Below, in pieces: positions 8,722-18,256 of a stretch of 64,000 bases of DNA. The stretch comes from Devosia aquimaris (GTDB taxonomy: Bacteria > Pseudomonadota > Alphaproteobacteria > Rhizobiales > Devosiaceae). Positions within the stretch are counted from its first letter, which is position 1; each line of letters begins with the position of its first letter. The DNA lies in the NCBI RefSeq assembly GCF_020169335.1, contig NZ_JAIEZN010000001.1:389426-453425 (forward strand), written 5' to 3'. Made by a program: the position numbers and the translations under genes. The notes under the pieces are model-generated. The model worked only from the letters and a program-made list of their open reading frames with translations, did no database searches and was not told where the DNA came from.

Positions 8722-9332
8722 CAACGCTTGGTATCGAACCGTCCATCCACCCCACCGCCAAGGTCAAAGACTCCACCCTGGGCCGCTACACAGAGGTGGG
8801 CGCCGGCTCTTCCATCTATCGGTCGAGCCTGGGCGACTATTCCTATTGCGTCAGCGGCACCCAGATCGCCTATAGCCAGATCGGCAAGTTCGCCAATATC
8901 GCGGCCCATGTGCGCATCTATGCCTCCATGCACCCCATGGAGCGCGCCTCGCTGCACCATTTCACCTATCGCTCGGCGCAGTATTTCGACGGCGAAACGG
9001 ATGACCAGGCTTTCTTTGACTGGCGCGCCTCCACCCCCATCACCATCGGCCACGACACATGGATCGGCCATGGCGCTGTCATCATGCCGGGGATCACCAT
9101 CGGCAATGGCGCCATCATCGGCTCCAATGCCGTGGTCACCAAGGACGTGGCGGATTTTGCCATTGCCGTCGGCGTGCCGGCGCGGACCATCAAGCAGCGC
9201 TTCAGCGACCCCATCGCCAGCCGCCTCGACGCGCTCAAATGGTGGGACTGGAGCCACGAGCAGTTGCACCAGGCATTGCCCGATTTCCGCAAGCTGTCGA
9301 TCGAGGCGTTTCTAGACAAATACGAAGGCTAG
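8718..9332 (+). CDS. Hexapeptide-repeat acyltransferase of phosphonate clusters
   Basis: A 204-residue left-handed beta-helix protein of the phosphonate-linked hexapeptide transferase family. It starts with STLGRYTEVGAGSSIYRSS, where short residues recur every six positions. Repeats such as ITIGHDTWIGHGAVIMPGI and ITIGNGAIIGSNAVVTKDV follow, with a C-terminal helical tail. The substrate is not established in the sequence. Its 4-bp overlap with phnL and absence of a separate PhnO nearby suggest that it modifies a phosphonate or an intermediate, perhaps acetylating aminoalkylphosphonates as PhnO does. That role is inference. Confidence 0.85.
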
Positions 9333-9353
9333 GCGCTGTTCCAGCCACCAGCA

Positions 9354-9376
9354 TGCCGGGCGAAACAGGCCCGGCA
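9354..9376. terminator. Inverted repeat after the phnG-L operon, possible terminator
   Basis: TGCCGGGC-N7-GCCCGGCA is a perfect 8-bp stem 21 bp after the acyltransferase stop. There is no T-run, so termination is uncertain; it may act as an RNA 3'-end stabiliser. Confidence 0.5.
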
Positions 9377-9411
9377 ACGATCATGGCAAATGGTCGCAAG
9401 TCTGCGGTGCA

Positions 9412-9444
9412 TCGTCACTGAACCGTCACCAATCTTACATGCGC
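9412..9444 (+). promoter_or_regulatory. Candidate Pho box upstream of phnC
   Basis: Three 11-bp units with GTCAC-type cores are in phase: TCGTCACTGAA, CCGTCACCAAT, CTTACATGCGC. They end 51 bp before the phnC start codon, a normal distance for PhoB activation. The third unit is weak. Confidence 0.6.
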
Positions 9445-9495
9445 ACGTAATCTGCCCGCCCTAGGTCTGCCACAGTCAAAGAGCGGGGCGACCTG

Positions 9496-10326
9496 ATGCT
9501 GAAGATCTCCAATGTTTCGCGACGATTTGGCGACAAGCTCGCCGTGGACGGCGTGACCCTGGAGATTCCGCAAGGCCAGATGGTCGGCATCATTGGCCGC
9601 TCCGGCGCCGGCAAGTCGACCCTGCTGCGCATGATCAACCGGCTGACCAATGTGTCCTCGGGCAGCATTGCCTTCGACGGCGTGGAAGTCTCGGCCCTGC
9701 GCGGCAAGGCTCTGCGCAACTGGCAGCGCGACTGCGCCATGATCTTCCAGCAGTTCAATCTCGTGCCGCGGCTCGACGTCATCACCAATGTGATGCTGGG
9801 GCGCCTCAACCACCGCCCGACCATCCTGTCGCTGCTGCAGATCTTCACCGAGTCCGAGCAGCTCATGGCCCTGCAGGCCCTCGAGCGCCTCGACATCGCC
9901 CAGACGGCCACGCAATGGGCGCAGACCCTGTCCGGTGGTCAGCAGCAGCGCGTCGCCATCGCGCGCGCGCTCATGCAGGGTCCCAAGCTCATCCTGGCCG
10001 ACGAGCCCATTGCCAGCCTCGATCCGCGCAATGCCAAGATCGTCATGGACAGCCTGGCCGACATCAATCGGGAAAATGGCCTGACCGTCATCACCAACCT
10101 GCACACGCTCGACACTGCCCGCACCTATTGCGGACGCATTATCGGCATGGCGGCAGGACGGGTGGTCTTTGACGGCACGCCCGACCAGCTCACCACCGAC
10201 GTGGCGCGCCAGCTCTATGGCGCCGACGGGCTTGAGGAAGCCTTTTCCGAAGCCATGACCTCCACCAGCCTGCTGCCCGCTGTGCGCCCATCCGAGCGGC
10301 TGCGCGAACTGGCTGAAGTGCCCTGA
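9496..10326 (+). CDS. phnC: Phosphonate ABC transporter ATP-binding protein PhnC
   Basis: PhnC is the cytoplasmic ATPase driving phosphonate import with PhnD and PhnE. The 276-residue protein has Walker [10 protein letters not shown] (residues 34-42), signature [15 protein letters not shown] and Walker [14 protein letters not shown]. The wording DEPIASLD is characteristic of PhnC. The ATG at 9496 follows a purine-rich GGGGCGA site. It opens a second transcription unit, phnCDE1E2, with its own candidate Pho box, consistent with import being induced by phosphate starvation. Confidence 0.95.
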   Translation: MLKISNVSRRFGDKLAVDGVTLEIPQGQMVGIIGRSGAGKSTLLRMINRLTNVSSGSIAFDGVEVSALRGKALRNWQRDCAMIFQQFNLVPRLDVITNVMLGRLNHRPTILSLLQIFTESEQLMALQALERLDIAQTATQWAQTLSGGQQQRVAIARALMQGPKLILADEPIASLDPRNAKIVMDSLADINRENGLTVITNLHTLDTARTYCGRIIGMAAGRVVFDGTPDQLTTDVARQLYGADGLEEAFSEAMTSTSLLPAVRPSERLRELAEVP

Positions 10327-10402
10327 AATTCAAGCGTTCCGCGACTGGCACGGGCAAGGCCCGCCAGTCCGCCGACACATTGCGTCACCAAAGGAGACTT
10401 CC

Positions 10403-11314
10403 ATGACCGCAATCCGTACCGTCCTGCTGGCTGGCGTTGCCCTGGCCGGCATTGCTGCGCCCACCTTCGCCCAGGAGATCGATGTCATCCGCGTCGGCCT
10501 GCTCGGCGGTGAGAACGAAGCCGACCGCCTGGCCAACAACCAGTGCCTGATCGATCTGATGCCGGCTGCGCTGGGCGTCAAGGAAGTCAAGCTCTTCCCG
10601 GCTGCCGACTATGACGGCGTCATCCAGGGCCTGCTCGGCGGCACGTTGGACGTGGCTGGCCTGGGTGCTTCGGGCTATGCCAAGATCTACCTGGCCGACC
10701 CGGAAGCCGTGATCCCCTTCAACACCACCGTCCAGACTGACGGCTCGATGGGCTATCACTCGATCCTGCTGTCGCGCAAGGATTCCGGCATTGCCACCCT
10801 GGCCGACGCCAAGGGCAAGACCCTGGGCTATGCCGATCCGGACTCCACCTCGGGCTACCTGATCCCGCTGGTGACCATGCCGCAGGAAACCGGCATGCCG
10901 AACGACCAGTATTTCTCGGCGACCTCCTTCAATGGCGGTCATGAGAACAACGTTCTCGCCCTGCTCGACCACAAGGTCGACGTGGCCGTGACCTGGACGT
11001 CGGGCGTTGGCGAATTCGCCGAAGGCTACACCTCGGGCAACACCCGCTCGATGGTCGACAAGGGCATGCTGGACATGGAAGACGTCAACCAGCTCTGGCT
11101 CTCGCCGCTGATCCCCAATGGCCCCAATGTCATGAGCTCCAAGCTCCCCAAGGAGATGCAGGACAAAATCGTCGCCTTCTACAACGATCTGCCGGTCTCC
11201 CACCCCGATTGTTTCTCGGCCATCGAACGCGGTGATTTCAAGGGCTATGCCCCTGTGACCCCCGAGTTCTACCAGCCCATCATCGACGCCCGTAAGGCGA
11301 CCATCGGCGGCTGA
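10403..11314 (+). CDS. phnD: Phosphonate-binding periplasmic protein PhnD
   Basis: PhnD is the high-affinity phosphonate receptor of the PhnCDE importer. The 303-residue precursor has a signal peptide (about residues 1-23, ending PTFAQ). The mature region contains IRVGLLGGENEADR, DYDGVIQGLLGGTLDVAGLG and LGYADPDSTSGYLIP (the PDSTSG loop binds the phosphonate oxygens in PhnD). AGGAG lies 8 bp before the ATG. It follows phnC by 76 bp. Confidence 0.95.
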   Translation: MTAIRTVLLAGVALAGIAAPTFAQEIDVIRVGLLGGENEADRLANNQCLIDLMPAALGVKEVKLFPAADYDGVIQGLLGGTLDVAGLGASGYAKIYLADPEAVIPFNTTVQTDGSMGYHSILLSRKDSGIATLADAKGKTLGYADPDSTSGYLIPLVTMPQETGMPNDQYFSATSFNGGHENNVLALLDHKVDVAVTWTSGVGEFAEGYTSGNTRSMVDKGMLDMEDVNQLWLSPLIPNGPNVMSSKLPKEMQDKIVAFYNDLPVSHPDCFSAIERGDFKGYAPVTPEFYQPIIDARKATIGG

Positions 11315-11378
11315 TTGCCCCATACCCCAAGCCGGCGGCGTTTCCACAACGTCGCCGGCGCTTTCTTAAGGGCATGCC

Positions 11379-12350
11379 ATGAGCACCACGCTGTCGGCCG
11401 GGGGGCAACCTCCCATCACCAGCCAGATCACCCAGCTGCACGATCACTATCGCGCCCTGCTGCGCACGCGCCGCGCCTATACGCTTCTGGCCGTGGGCGG
11501 TGTGCTGGCTTTCCTGGCGGTCGCACTCTGGTATGCCGACAAGTCCAATGCCGGCCAGTTCTTTGACCGGCTGCCCTATTTCTTCGACTTCTTCATCCAC
11601 TTCCAGCCCGACGAGCCGATGGAAATCGTGCGCGCGCTGTTTGACCTGCCCTCGCCCTTTGCCGATGGCTCGTTCAAATATGATTACGAAGTGGGTCGGG
11701 TCTATCTGTTCGGCGATGTCTACCTCCCCGAATATTTCTACCAGATGCTGGTCACCATCAATATTGCGGTGATCTCCACCCTCATCGGGGTCACGCTCGC
11801 CTTCTGCCTCAGCTTCTTTGCCGCCAGCAATGTCACCGGCGCCCGCACCGTCCGCTTTGTTGTGCGCCGCTTTCTCGAGCTGATGCGCGCCTTCCCCGAG
11901 ATCGTCATCGCCGGCATGCTGGTGGCGATCCTCTCGATAGGGCCCATCGCCGCCATTGTCGCTGTGAGCGTCCATACTGTTGGCTCGCTCGGCAAGCTCT
12001 TCTACGAAGTCATCGAGAATGCCGACACAAGGGCAGACGAAGGCCTGCGCGCCGTGGGCGGCAATTGGTTCGAGCGCGTCCGCTTCGGCTATGTGCCCCA
12101 GGTGCTGCCCAATTTCGTCTCCTACGCGTTGCTGCGCACCGAGATCAATGTGCGCGCCTCCACCATCATCGGCGCCGTCGGTGGCGGCGGCATCGGCGAG
12201 GTCTTCCGCCTCTCCATTGGTCGCGACCATGCCGCCAAGACTTACGCCATCATACTCCTGCTGTTCCTCACCATCATCGGCATCGACTGGATCTCTGGCA
12301 CGCTGCGCAAGCGGCTGGTCGGCCAGGCAGCCTTCACCATCGGCGGTTGA
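11379..12350 (+). CDS. phnE: Phosphonate ABC transporter permease PhnE
   Basis: This is the first inner-membrane permease of the phosphonate importer. The 323-residue protein has an N-terminal cytoplasmic stretch, a membrane segment around residues 35-50, a hydrophilic loop and four to five further membrane segments from about residue 120. The ABC-permease coupling region is visible as EVIENADTRADEGLRAVGG (about 210-228), followed by INVRASTIIGAVGGGGIG, both typical of PhnE. It is spaced 64 bp after phnD and only 3 bp before phnE2. Confidence 0.93.
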   Translation: MSTTLSAGGQPPITSQITQLHDHYRALLRTRRAYTLLAVGGVLAFLAVALWYADKSNAGQFFDRLPYFFDFFIHFQPDEPMEIVRALFDLPSPFADGSFKYDYEVGRVYLFGDVYLPEYFYQMLVTINIAVISTLIGVTLAFCLSFFAASNVTGARTVRFVVRRFLELMRAFPEIVIAGMLVAILSIGPIAAIVAVSVHTVGSLGKLFYEVIENADTRADEGLRAVGGNWFERVRFGYVPQVLPNFVSYALLRTEINVRASTIIGAVGGGGIGEVFRLSIGRDHAAKTYAIILLLFLTIIGIDWISGTLRKRLVGQAAFTIGG

Positions 12351-12353
12351 GAC

Positions 12354-13703
12354 ATGTCCACGGCCCCCATTGCCCTGTCCGCCCATGCCGCCGCGGCGCT
12401 GCGCCAGCGCCACGCCCATGTGTTCCACCGCCCCCTGGGCAAGCGCCTGCTGGCGCCGCTGATGCTGCTGGGCACCCTGGCCTATCTCGTCTTCTGCTTC
12501 TTCTTCTTCAACGTCCCCGCCGTGCTCGACAATGCCCAGTGGGACCGGGCCGGAACCTATGTGGCCGACTGGTATTCCTGGGAGGCAACGCCGCGCTTCC
12601 GCTTCAAGGACGGGTCGGTCGAACTGGAATGGACCCGCTCGCTGCTGGGGCCGAACCCTGACCCTGACTGGATCGTCAAGACCGGCCCGGACAGCTACAC
12701 CACCAGCTTCGGCAGCCCCGACAACAGCGTTGAGATCAGCCCGACCGCCGTTGTCGCTGTAATCGACGGCGTCCGCTATCCTGTGCCCGTTACGGCCGAT
12801 GGCGCCGTGCTGCCGGCCAATGCCCCGGCCAGCATGTCGCTCAAAGGCGGCCGCGTCACCGTCGATTATGGGTTCGCCGGCCTGGCCGAAGTCCGCAACA
12901 CCCAGGTCTATGTGCGCCATCGCTTCTTCGGCTGGGCCAATTTCTTCTTCGATCCCAGCTCCGATTTCTTCGGCATGGATGCCGGACAGCTCTGGCAGGC
13001 TGCCCTGTCTCCAGATCGTCTTGATCCCGCCCGCCCCAATTGGCAGGCCATGGCGCTCGACTTCCTCTACAATTCCGAGTGGCAGCACCTCGATGTCTTG
13101 GACAAGCTGCTCCAGACCATTGTCATGGCCTTTGTCGGCACGCTCTTTGCCGCCGTGGTCGCCTTTCCGCTGGCCTTCCTTGCCGCCCGCAACATCACGC
13201 CCAATCCGCTGGGCAATTGGCTGATGAAGCGGGTGTTCGACTTCCTGCGCTCGGTAGACATGCTGATCTGGGCGCTGTTCTTCGTGCGCGGCTTCGGGCC
13301 CGGTCCCATCCCCGGCATCGCCGCCATTTTCTTCACCGACACCGGCACCCTGGGCAAGACCAGCACCGAGGCGCTGGAGAACGTCGATGATCGTCAGCGC
13401 GAAGGCGTGCGCTCGGTCGGCGCCAGCCCCATGGCGGTGCACCGCTATGGCGTCGTGCCGCAGGTAGCGCCAGTGTTCATCAGCCAGGTGCTGTATTTCT
13501 GGGAAAGCAACACGCGCTCGGCCACCATCATTGGCGCCGTGGGGGCAGGGGGCATCGGCCTCAAGCTCATCGAGGCCATGCGGACCAACCAGGATTGGGA
13601 GAATGTCGCCTATATGGTGATCCTGATCCTGATCGTGGTATTCCTGTTCGACAATCTCTCCAATGCCATCCGCTCCCGCCTGATTGGCACCACGCGCCAC
13701 TGA
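12354..13703 (+). CDS. phnE: Second phosphonate permease PhnE2 with large periplasmic insertion
   Basis: A paralogous permease that should pair with PhnE. The 449 residues are far longer than the roughly 260-320 of ordinary PhnE. After the first membrane segment (about 40-60) there is a hydrophilic region of about 180 residues, rich in D, S and T, which by topology would be periplasmic. The permease core follows from about residue 250, with ALENVDDRQREGVRSVGA as the coupling motif and NTRSATIIGAVGAGGIG near the end. Long second PhnE proteins occur in rhizobia, so the insertion is probably a family trait. It could contact PhnD, which is inference. Confidence 0.9.
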   Translation: MSTAPIALSAHAAAALRQRHAHVFHRPLGKRLLAPLMLLGTLAYLVFCFFFFNVPAVLDNAQWDRAGTYVADWYSWEATPRFRFKDGSVELEWTRSLLGPNPDPDWIVKTGPDSYTTSFGSPDNSVEISPTAVVAVIDGVRYPVPVTADGAVLPANAPASMSLKGGRVTVDYGFAGLAEVRNTQVYVRHRFFGWANFFFDPSSDFFGMDAGQLWQAALSPDRLDPARPNWQAMALDFLYNSEWQHLDVLDKLLQTIVMAFVGTLFAAVVAFPLAFLAARNITPNPLGNWLMKRVFDFLRSVDMLIWALFFVRGFGPGPIPGIAAIFFTDTGTLGKTSTEALENVDDRQREGVRSVGASPMAVHRYGVVPQVAPVFISQVLYFWESNTRSATIIGAVGAGGIGLKLIEAMRTNQDWENVAYMVILILIVVFLFDNLSNAIRSRLIGTTRH

Positions 13704-13802
13704 CACCTGTACCATGCCGGGACATTTCGGCGGGCCTTAATAACCCTTTGGCAACCTCTTTGCGTAAGCCGGACTTAAGTCGGGCGGGATAATCTTGGGC
13801 TT

Positions 13803-16268
13803 GTGTTTAGCCCGGACTCCGCAGTGCCCAACCCGTTCGACTTTTTCCTGCTTCAGCACGATCTGCGCTTTGTCGCTCTGGCTGCGCTGATCTGCCTGGT
13901 CTCGGCTTTTGCCTGCGTCAGCCTGCTGCGCCATGCCAATCGCGCGCATGGCCCCATGCAGTGGATCTGGATCGGCTTTGGCGCCACAGCGGTTGGCCTG
14001 GGAATCTGGGCCACCCACTTTGTCTCCATGCTGGCCTTCCGCCCCGGCTTCAGCCTCAACTATGACCTGGCGCTCACAGGCGTCTCCCTGCTCATTGCCG
14101 TGGTGCTGGGGTGCCTGGGCATCGCCATGACCACGCGCGGCCAGGGCCTCGCCGATCAGTTCCTTGGTGGCGCCGTCGTGGGCATCGCCATTTCGGCCAT
14201 GCACTATACGGGCATTGCGGCTCTGGTAATGGGCGGGGAGATCGGCTGGAACGTGCCGCTGATCGCGCTGTCCGTCCTTGCGGGCATGGTGTTGGGCGGC
14301 CTCGCTTTCGTCGCGGCCATGCGCCGGCGACGCCTGCTTGGCGCCGTGCTGCTCACCCTGGCCATCTGCGGCATGCATTTCACCGCCATGGGCGCTGCCG
14401 ATTTCTCCCAATGCTTCCCCATCCGCGCCGATGGCCAGCTGAGCAACGAACTGCTCTCGGTGGGCGTGGCGATCATGTCGCTGCTGGTGCTCGGCGCTGC
14501 CCTGGGCAGCATCGTGCTCGATGCGGCCGACCGCCGTCGCACTGCGCGCGAAAAGGCCCGCGAACGCGCCGACGCGGCGCGCCTGAAGGAATTGAGCACC
14601 CTGCTCGAACTGGCCACCACCCACATGCTGCAGGGCCTGTGCCTGTTCAACGCCAGCGGGCGCCTGGAATACTACAACGAACGGGCCGCCAAGCTGGTGG
14701 GCAACCTGCTCTCCAAAGGCGACAAGCATCAGCTGCATTTCCACGATCTGGCGCTGGCCCTGCAGGGCAACGACGAATCCACCTCGCCCGAGGAGCGCGC
14801 CGAGCTTGAGGCCCGCATCGACGGTATGCTGACCAGCATCGGCAAGGGTGAAACGCTCGACTACATGCGCACCATGCATGACGGCCGCATCATTCGCTTC
14901 ATCCACAATCCGACCGTTGACGGCGGCTGGGTCACCACCATTGACGATGTCACCAGCGAGCAGCGCTCCCAGGCGGCAGTGGCCCATCTGGCCTTCCACG
15001 ACTCGCTGACTAATGTGCTCAACCGCACCGCCTTCAACGAGCAGCTCGATCAGGCCCTCACGACCGCTGAAACCAGCGATCTCAACTTCGCCGTCCTGGC
15101 CATCGATCTCGACCGCTTCAAGGAAATCAACGACACCTACGGCCATGTGGTGGGCGACGAGGTGCTCAAGGGCCTGGCCATGCGGCTGAGCGCTGCCGTT
15201 CGTGATGGCGAGATCATTGCACGTGTCGGCGGCGACGAGTTTGCCGCGCTCAAGATGTTCAGCAATGTCGAAAGCCTGCGCGAGTTCGTCGGCCGGATCG
15301 AGGCTGCGCTCTTCTCCACCTTCGACGCCGGCGGCATCACCATCACCGGCGCCGCCAGCATCGGCGTGGCCATCTATCCCGACGATGGCGATGAACGCTC
15401 GCGCCTGCTCAACAATGCCGATCTGGCCATGTATCGCGCCAAGAACGATTTCGACCGCCATGTCTGCTACTATGAAGCCGAAATGGACGAGCATGCCCGC
15501 GCCCGTCGAGCCATGGCCAAGGATCTCTGGACGGCCCTGGCCGAGAACCAGTTTCACCTCGTCTACCAGGTGCAGAAGTCCGTCGCGACCGACGAGGTGA
15601 CCGGCTATGAGGTGTTGCTGCGCTGGAACCGCCCCGGCTATGGCGCGGTAGGCCCGGCCGATTTCATTCCGGTCGCCGAGGAATGCGGAGCCATCGGCGC
15701 CATCGGCAATTGGGTGCTGCGCCGTGCCTGCATGGACGCTGCCTCCTGGCCGGACAAATACCGCATCGCCGTCAATATTTCCGGCGTCCAGGTCAGCCAG
15801 ATCGAGCTGATCGACACCGTGCGCGACACGCTCATGCTCACCGGGCTTGCGCCCTCGCGGCTGGAGCTGGAGGTTACCGAGACGGCCATCATCGCCGACA
15901 AGGCGCGCGCCCTCCATGTCCTGCGCCAGATCAAGGCCATGGGCGTGGCCATTGCCATCGACGATTTCGGTACCGGCTATTCCTCGCTCGATACCCTGCG
16001 CAGCTTCCCATTCGACAAGATCAAGATCGATCGCTCCTTCATGACCGAGGTCGATCTCAACGAGCAGTCCAAGGCCATTGTCCGCGCCATTCTCGCGCTC
16101 GGCCGCAGCCTCTCGATCCCGGTTCTGGCCGAGGGCGTCGAGACCGAGGCGCAGCTCGATGTGCTGCGCGCCGAAGGATGCAACGAAGCCCAGGGCTATC
16201 TGCTCGGGCGCCCCAAGGCCATCAATTGGCACGCCAACGACAAGCCCCGTCAAAAGGTCAAGGCCTAG
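13803..16268 (+). CDS. MHYT-PAS-GGDEF-EAL cyclic-di-GMP signalling protein
   Basis: A membrane-bound protein with both a diguanylate cyclase and a phosphodiesterase domain. The N-terminus (about residues 15-240) has seven hydrophobic segments with three MHYT-type motifs: ATHFVSM near 70, SAMHYTG near 132 and CGMHFTAM near 190. MHYT domains are proposed to bind copper and sense O2, CO or NO. A PAS-like region (about 265-385) leads to a GGDEF domain with an intact GGDEF at 476-480 and then an EAL domain with EVLLRW at 603-608 and DDFGTGYSSL at 720-729. The EAL signature is EVL, a common active variant. Translation starts at GTG 13803 or GTG 13824. It stands alone between phnE2 and the cob operon. 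Confidence 0.92.
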   Translation: MFSPDSAVPNPFDFFLLQHDLRFVALAALICLVSAFACVSLLRHANRAHGPMQWIWIGFGATAVGLGIWATHFVSMLAFRPGFSLNYDLALTGVSLLIAVVLGCLGIAMTTRGQGLADQFLGGAVVGIAISAMHYTGIAALVMGGEIGWNVPLIALSVLAGMVLGGLAFVAAMRRRRLLGAVLLTLAICGMHFTAMGAADFSQCFPIRADGQLSNELLSVGVAIMSLLVLGAALGSIVLDAADRRRTAREKARERADAARLKELSTLLELATTHMLQGLCLFNASGRLEYYNERAAKLVGNLLSKGDKHQLHFHDLALALQGNDESTSPEERAELEARIDGMLTSIGKGETLDYMRTMHDGRIIRFIHNPTVDGGWVTTIDDVTSEQRSQAAVAHLAFHDSLTNVLNRTAFNEQLDQALTTAETSDLNFAVLAIDLDRFKEINDTYGHVVGDEVLKGLAMRLSAAVRDGEIIARVGGDEFAALKMFSNVESLREFVGRIEAALFSTFDAGGITITGAASIGVAIYPDDGDERSRLLNNADLAMYRAKNDFDRHVCYYEAEMDEHARARRAMAKDLWTALAENQFHLVYQVQKSVATDEVTGYEVLLRWNRPGYGAVGPADFIPVAEECGAIGAIGNWVLRRACMDAASWPDKYRIAVNISGVQVSQIELIDTVRDTLMLTGLAPSRLELEVTETAIIADKARALHVLRQIKAMGVAIAIDDFGTGYSSLDTLRSFPFDKIKIDRSFMTEVDLNEQSKAIVRAILALGRSLSIPVLAEGVETEAQLDVLRAEGCNEAQGYLLGRPKAINWHANDKPRQKVKA

Positions 16269-16295
16269 CCTGTTCCTGGCCCCGCATGGCGGGCT

Positions 16296-17054
16296 TCAGG
16301 CGCGGCCACGGAACCGGCGCTGGTACGCGGCGTCATAGAGCGCACTCTTGCGGAAATCCGCTGACCCCAGGCCACGGCCTACGAAGATGATCGCCGTGCG
16401 CTCAACCGGCGCCTCGGCAAAACGCTCGGCGATATCGGCCAGTGTTCCGGTGATGATCGCCTCGTCCGGCCAGCTGGCATGATAGACAATGGCGACCGGG
16501 CAATCCGCGCCATAGAGCGGCGTCAGTTCCGCCACCACACGCTCAAGTCCATGGATGGCCAGGTGAATGGCCAGCGTCGCGGCGGTGGCGCCAAATCCGG
16601 CCAGCGTCTCGCCAGCCGGCATGGGCGAGGCCCGGCCCGAAATGCGGGTCAGCACCAGGCTTTGCGCTTCCCCCGGAATGGTCAGTTCGCGTCCCAATGC
16701 GGCAGCCGCCGCAGCAAAAGCCGGCACGCCGGGTGTCAGGCTATAGGGAATGCCGCGGGCTTCGAGTTCGCGCATCTGTTCGGCCACCGCGCTCCACACC
16801 GACAGATCCCCCGAATGCAGCCGCGCCACATCGAGCCCCTGGTCATGCGCTGCCGCGCATTCGGCGACGATGTCCTCAAGCGACAGCGGCGCCGTATCCA
16901 CAAGCCGCGCGTCCGGCGGGCACCACGCCAGCATTTCCGGCGACACGATGGAACCGGCGTAGAGGCACACCGGGGACGTCGCCAACAGGTCGCGCCCGCG
17001 CACGGTGATCAGGTCCGCCGCGCCGGGGCCGGCGCCGATGAAATGCACCGTCAT
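16296..17054 (-). CDS. cobM: Precorrin-4 C11-methyltransferase CobM
   Basis: CobM transfers a methyl group from SAM to C11 of precorrin-4 in aerobic cobalamin synthesis. The 252-residue protein has the tetrapyrrole methylase glycine loop [11 protein letters not shown] (residues 7-17), the family segment [17 protein letters not shown] and [17 protein letters not shown]. The ATG at 17054 was chosen because [11 protein letters not shown] is the family start and because it overlaps the cobL stop by 4 bp. It is the last gene of cobFGHIJLM in this window and runs convergently towards the MHYT-GGDEF-EAL gene with a 27-bp gap. Confidence 0.94.
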   Translation of the reverse strand: MTVHFIGAGPGAADLITVRGRDLLATSPVCLYAGSIVSPEMLAWCPPDARLVDTAPLSLEDIVAECAAAHDQGLDVARLHSGDLSVWSAVAEQMRELEARGIPYSLTPGVPAFAAAAAALGRELTIPGEAQSLVLTRISGRASPMPAGETLAGFGATAATLAIHLAIHGLERVVAELTPLYGADCPVAIVYHASWPDEAIITGTLADIAERFAEAPVERTAIIFVGRGLGSADFRKSALYDAAYQRRFRGRA

Positions 17055-18256
17055 GGCTTGCTCCACACCCATTGCGTGATCGGCATGGCCGGGCGCCACG
17101 CCGTCATACTGCCCACCGCATCGGCCTGCGCCACGCCGATCCGGCTGAGGCTGCCGCCGTGGCTGGCATGATGCGCCAGCAGCAACGCCTCAAGCTCCAG
17201 CGTCACGGCATTGGCCACCAGCCGCCCGCCGGGACGCAGCGCCGCCATGGCGGCATCCAGCACACCGGGGTCAGAGCCGCCGCCGCCGATGAAGATCGCA
17301 TGCGGCGCCTCGAGCCCGGCCAGAGCTTGGGGCGCCGTACCGACGTGGACCGTCAGATCCGGTACGCCCATGTGCGCCGCATTGCGCGCCACGCGCGCGG
17401 CGCGCTCCGCATCGGCCTCGATGGCGATGGCTTTCAGGCTCTGATCGGTCAGCATCCATTCAATGGCCACCGATCCCGATCCGGCGCCAATGTCCCACAG
17501 CAACTCGCCCCGTCGTGGCGCCAGCGCCGACAGTGTCATCGCCCGCACATGCCGTTTGGTGATCTGGCCATCGTGCTCGAAAAGGCTATCGTCCAGCCCC
17601 GGCGTCAGCGGCAGCACGCGCGCGCCGGGCAGGGCCACCACGCTGATGGCGCAGATATTGAGCGGGTCGATCGTATCGAGCCCAAAGCCCATGGCCACCT
17701 GGCTGCGCACCGTCTCGCGCGGACCCCCAAGGGCCTCCAGCACCGTGACGATGGAAATTCCGAAGCCGGCCTCGGTCAGCAGCCCGGCAATCTCGGCCGG
17801 ACCCTTCTCGTCCGAGGTCAGCGCCAGGATGCGCGTCCCGGCATGCAGGTGCGGCCGCAGCAGGTCGAGTGGACGGCCATGCAGCGACAGCGTCACCACG
17901 TCCTGCAGCGGCCAACCCAGCCGCGCCGCCGCAAGGCTGAAGGCCGACGGATGTGGATAGACCACCATCTGGCTGGCATCGACATGGCGCACCAGCGTCG
18001 CGCCAACGCCGAAATGGAAGGGGTCGCCCGAGGCCAGCACACACACCTTGCGCCCGCGCTGCCCCAGCACCGCCTCGATGGAGGCCGAGAACGGCGAGAG
18101 CCAAGGTTGGGCCACGCCGCTGATTACGGGTGATGCCAGCGCCAGGTGACGCGCGCCGCCAAAGACAATGTCGGCCTCGGCAATGGCGGTCTTGGCGGCG
18201 CTGCCGATCCCCTCCAGCCCATCCTCGCCAATGCCAACGATGGAGAGCCAGCTCAT
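17051..18256 (-). CDS. cobL: Precorrin-6Y C5,15-methyltransferase (decarboxylating) CobL
   Basis: CobL methylates C5 and C15 and decarboxylates the acetate chain at C12, converting precorrin-6Y to precorrin-8X. The 401-residue protein is a fusion. An N-terminal CbiE-type tetrapyrrole methylase covers about residues 1-205 ([13 protein letters not shown] near the start, [15 protein letters not shown]). A C-terminal CbiT-type class I methyltransferase covers about 220-401, with the SAM loop [13 protein letters not shown] and IFIGGGGSD. The ATG at 18256 overlaps the cobJ stop by 4 bp. Confidence 0.94.
   Translation of the reverse strand: MSWLSIVGIGEDGLEGIGSAAKTAIAEADIVFGGARHLALASPVISGVAQPWLSPFSASIEAVLGQRGRKVCVLASGDPFHFGVGATLVRHVDASQMVVYPHPSAFSLAAARLGWPLQDVVTLSLHGRPLDLLRPHLHAGTRILALTSDEKGPAEIAGLLTEAGFGISIVTVLEALGGPRETVRSQVAMGFGLDTIDPLNICAISVVALPGARVLPLTPGLDDSLFEHDGQITKRHVRAMTLSALAPRRGELLWDIGAGSGSVAIEWMLTDQSLKAIAIEADAERAARVARNAAHMGVPDLTVHVGTAPQALAGLEAPHAIFIGGGGSDPGVLDAAMAALRPGGRLVANAVTLELEALLLAHHASHGGSLSRIGVAQADAVGSMTAWRPAMPITQWVWSKP

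Noticed and set aside
11280..13715. Long antisense open frame (811 codons) opposite phnE and phnE2
   Set aside because: GC-rich codon bias keeps the opposite frame open. Its translation is low-complexity G/A/E/H/R without any domain, and the sense genes are clear permeases.
13772..13781. GACTTAAGTC palindrome before the MHYT-GGDEF-EAL gene
   Set aside because: A 10-bp palindrome alone is too short to call an operator, and there is no repeated copy nearby.
13737..16253. Long antisense open frame (838 codons) opposite the MHYT-GGDEF-EAL gene
   Set aside because: Same cause: the sense strand encodes intact GGDEF and EAL motifs, and the antisense product is biased and featureless.
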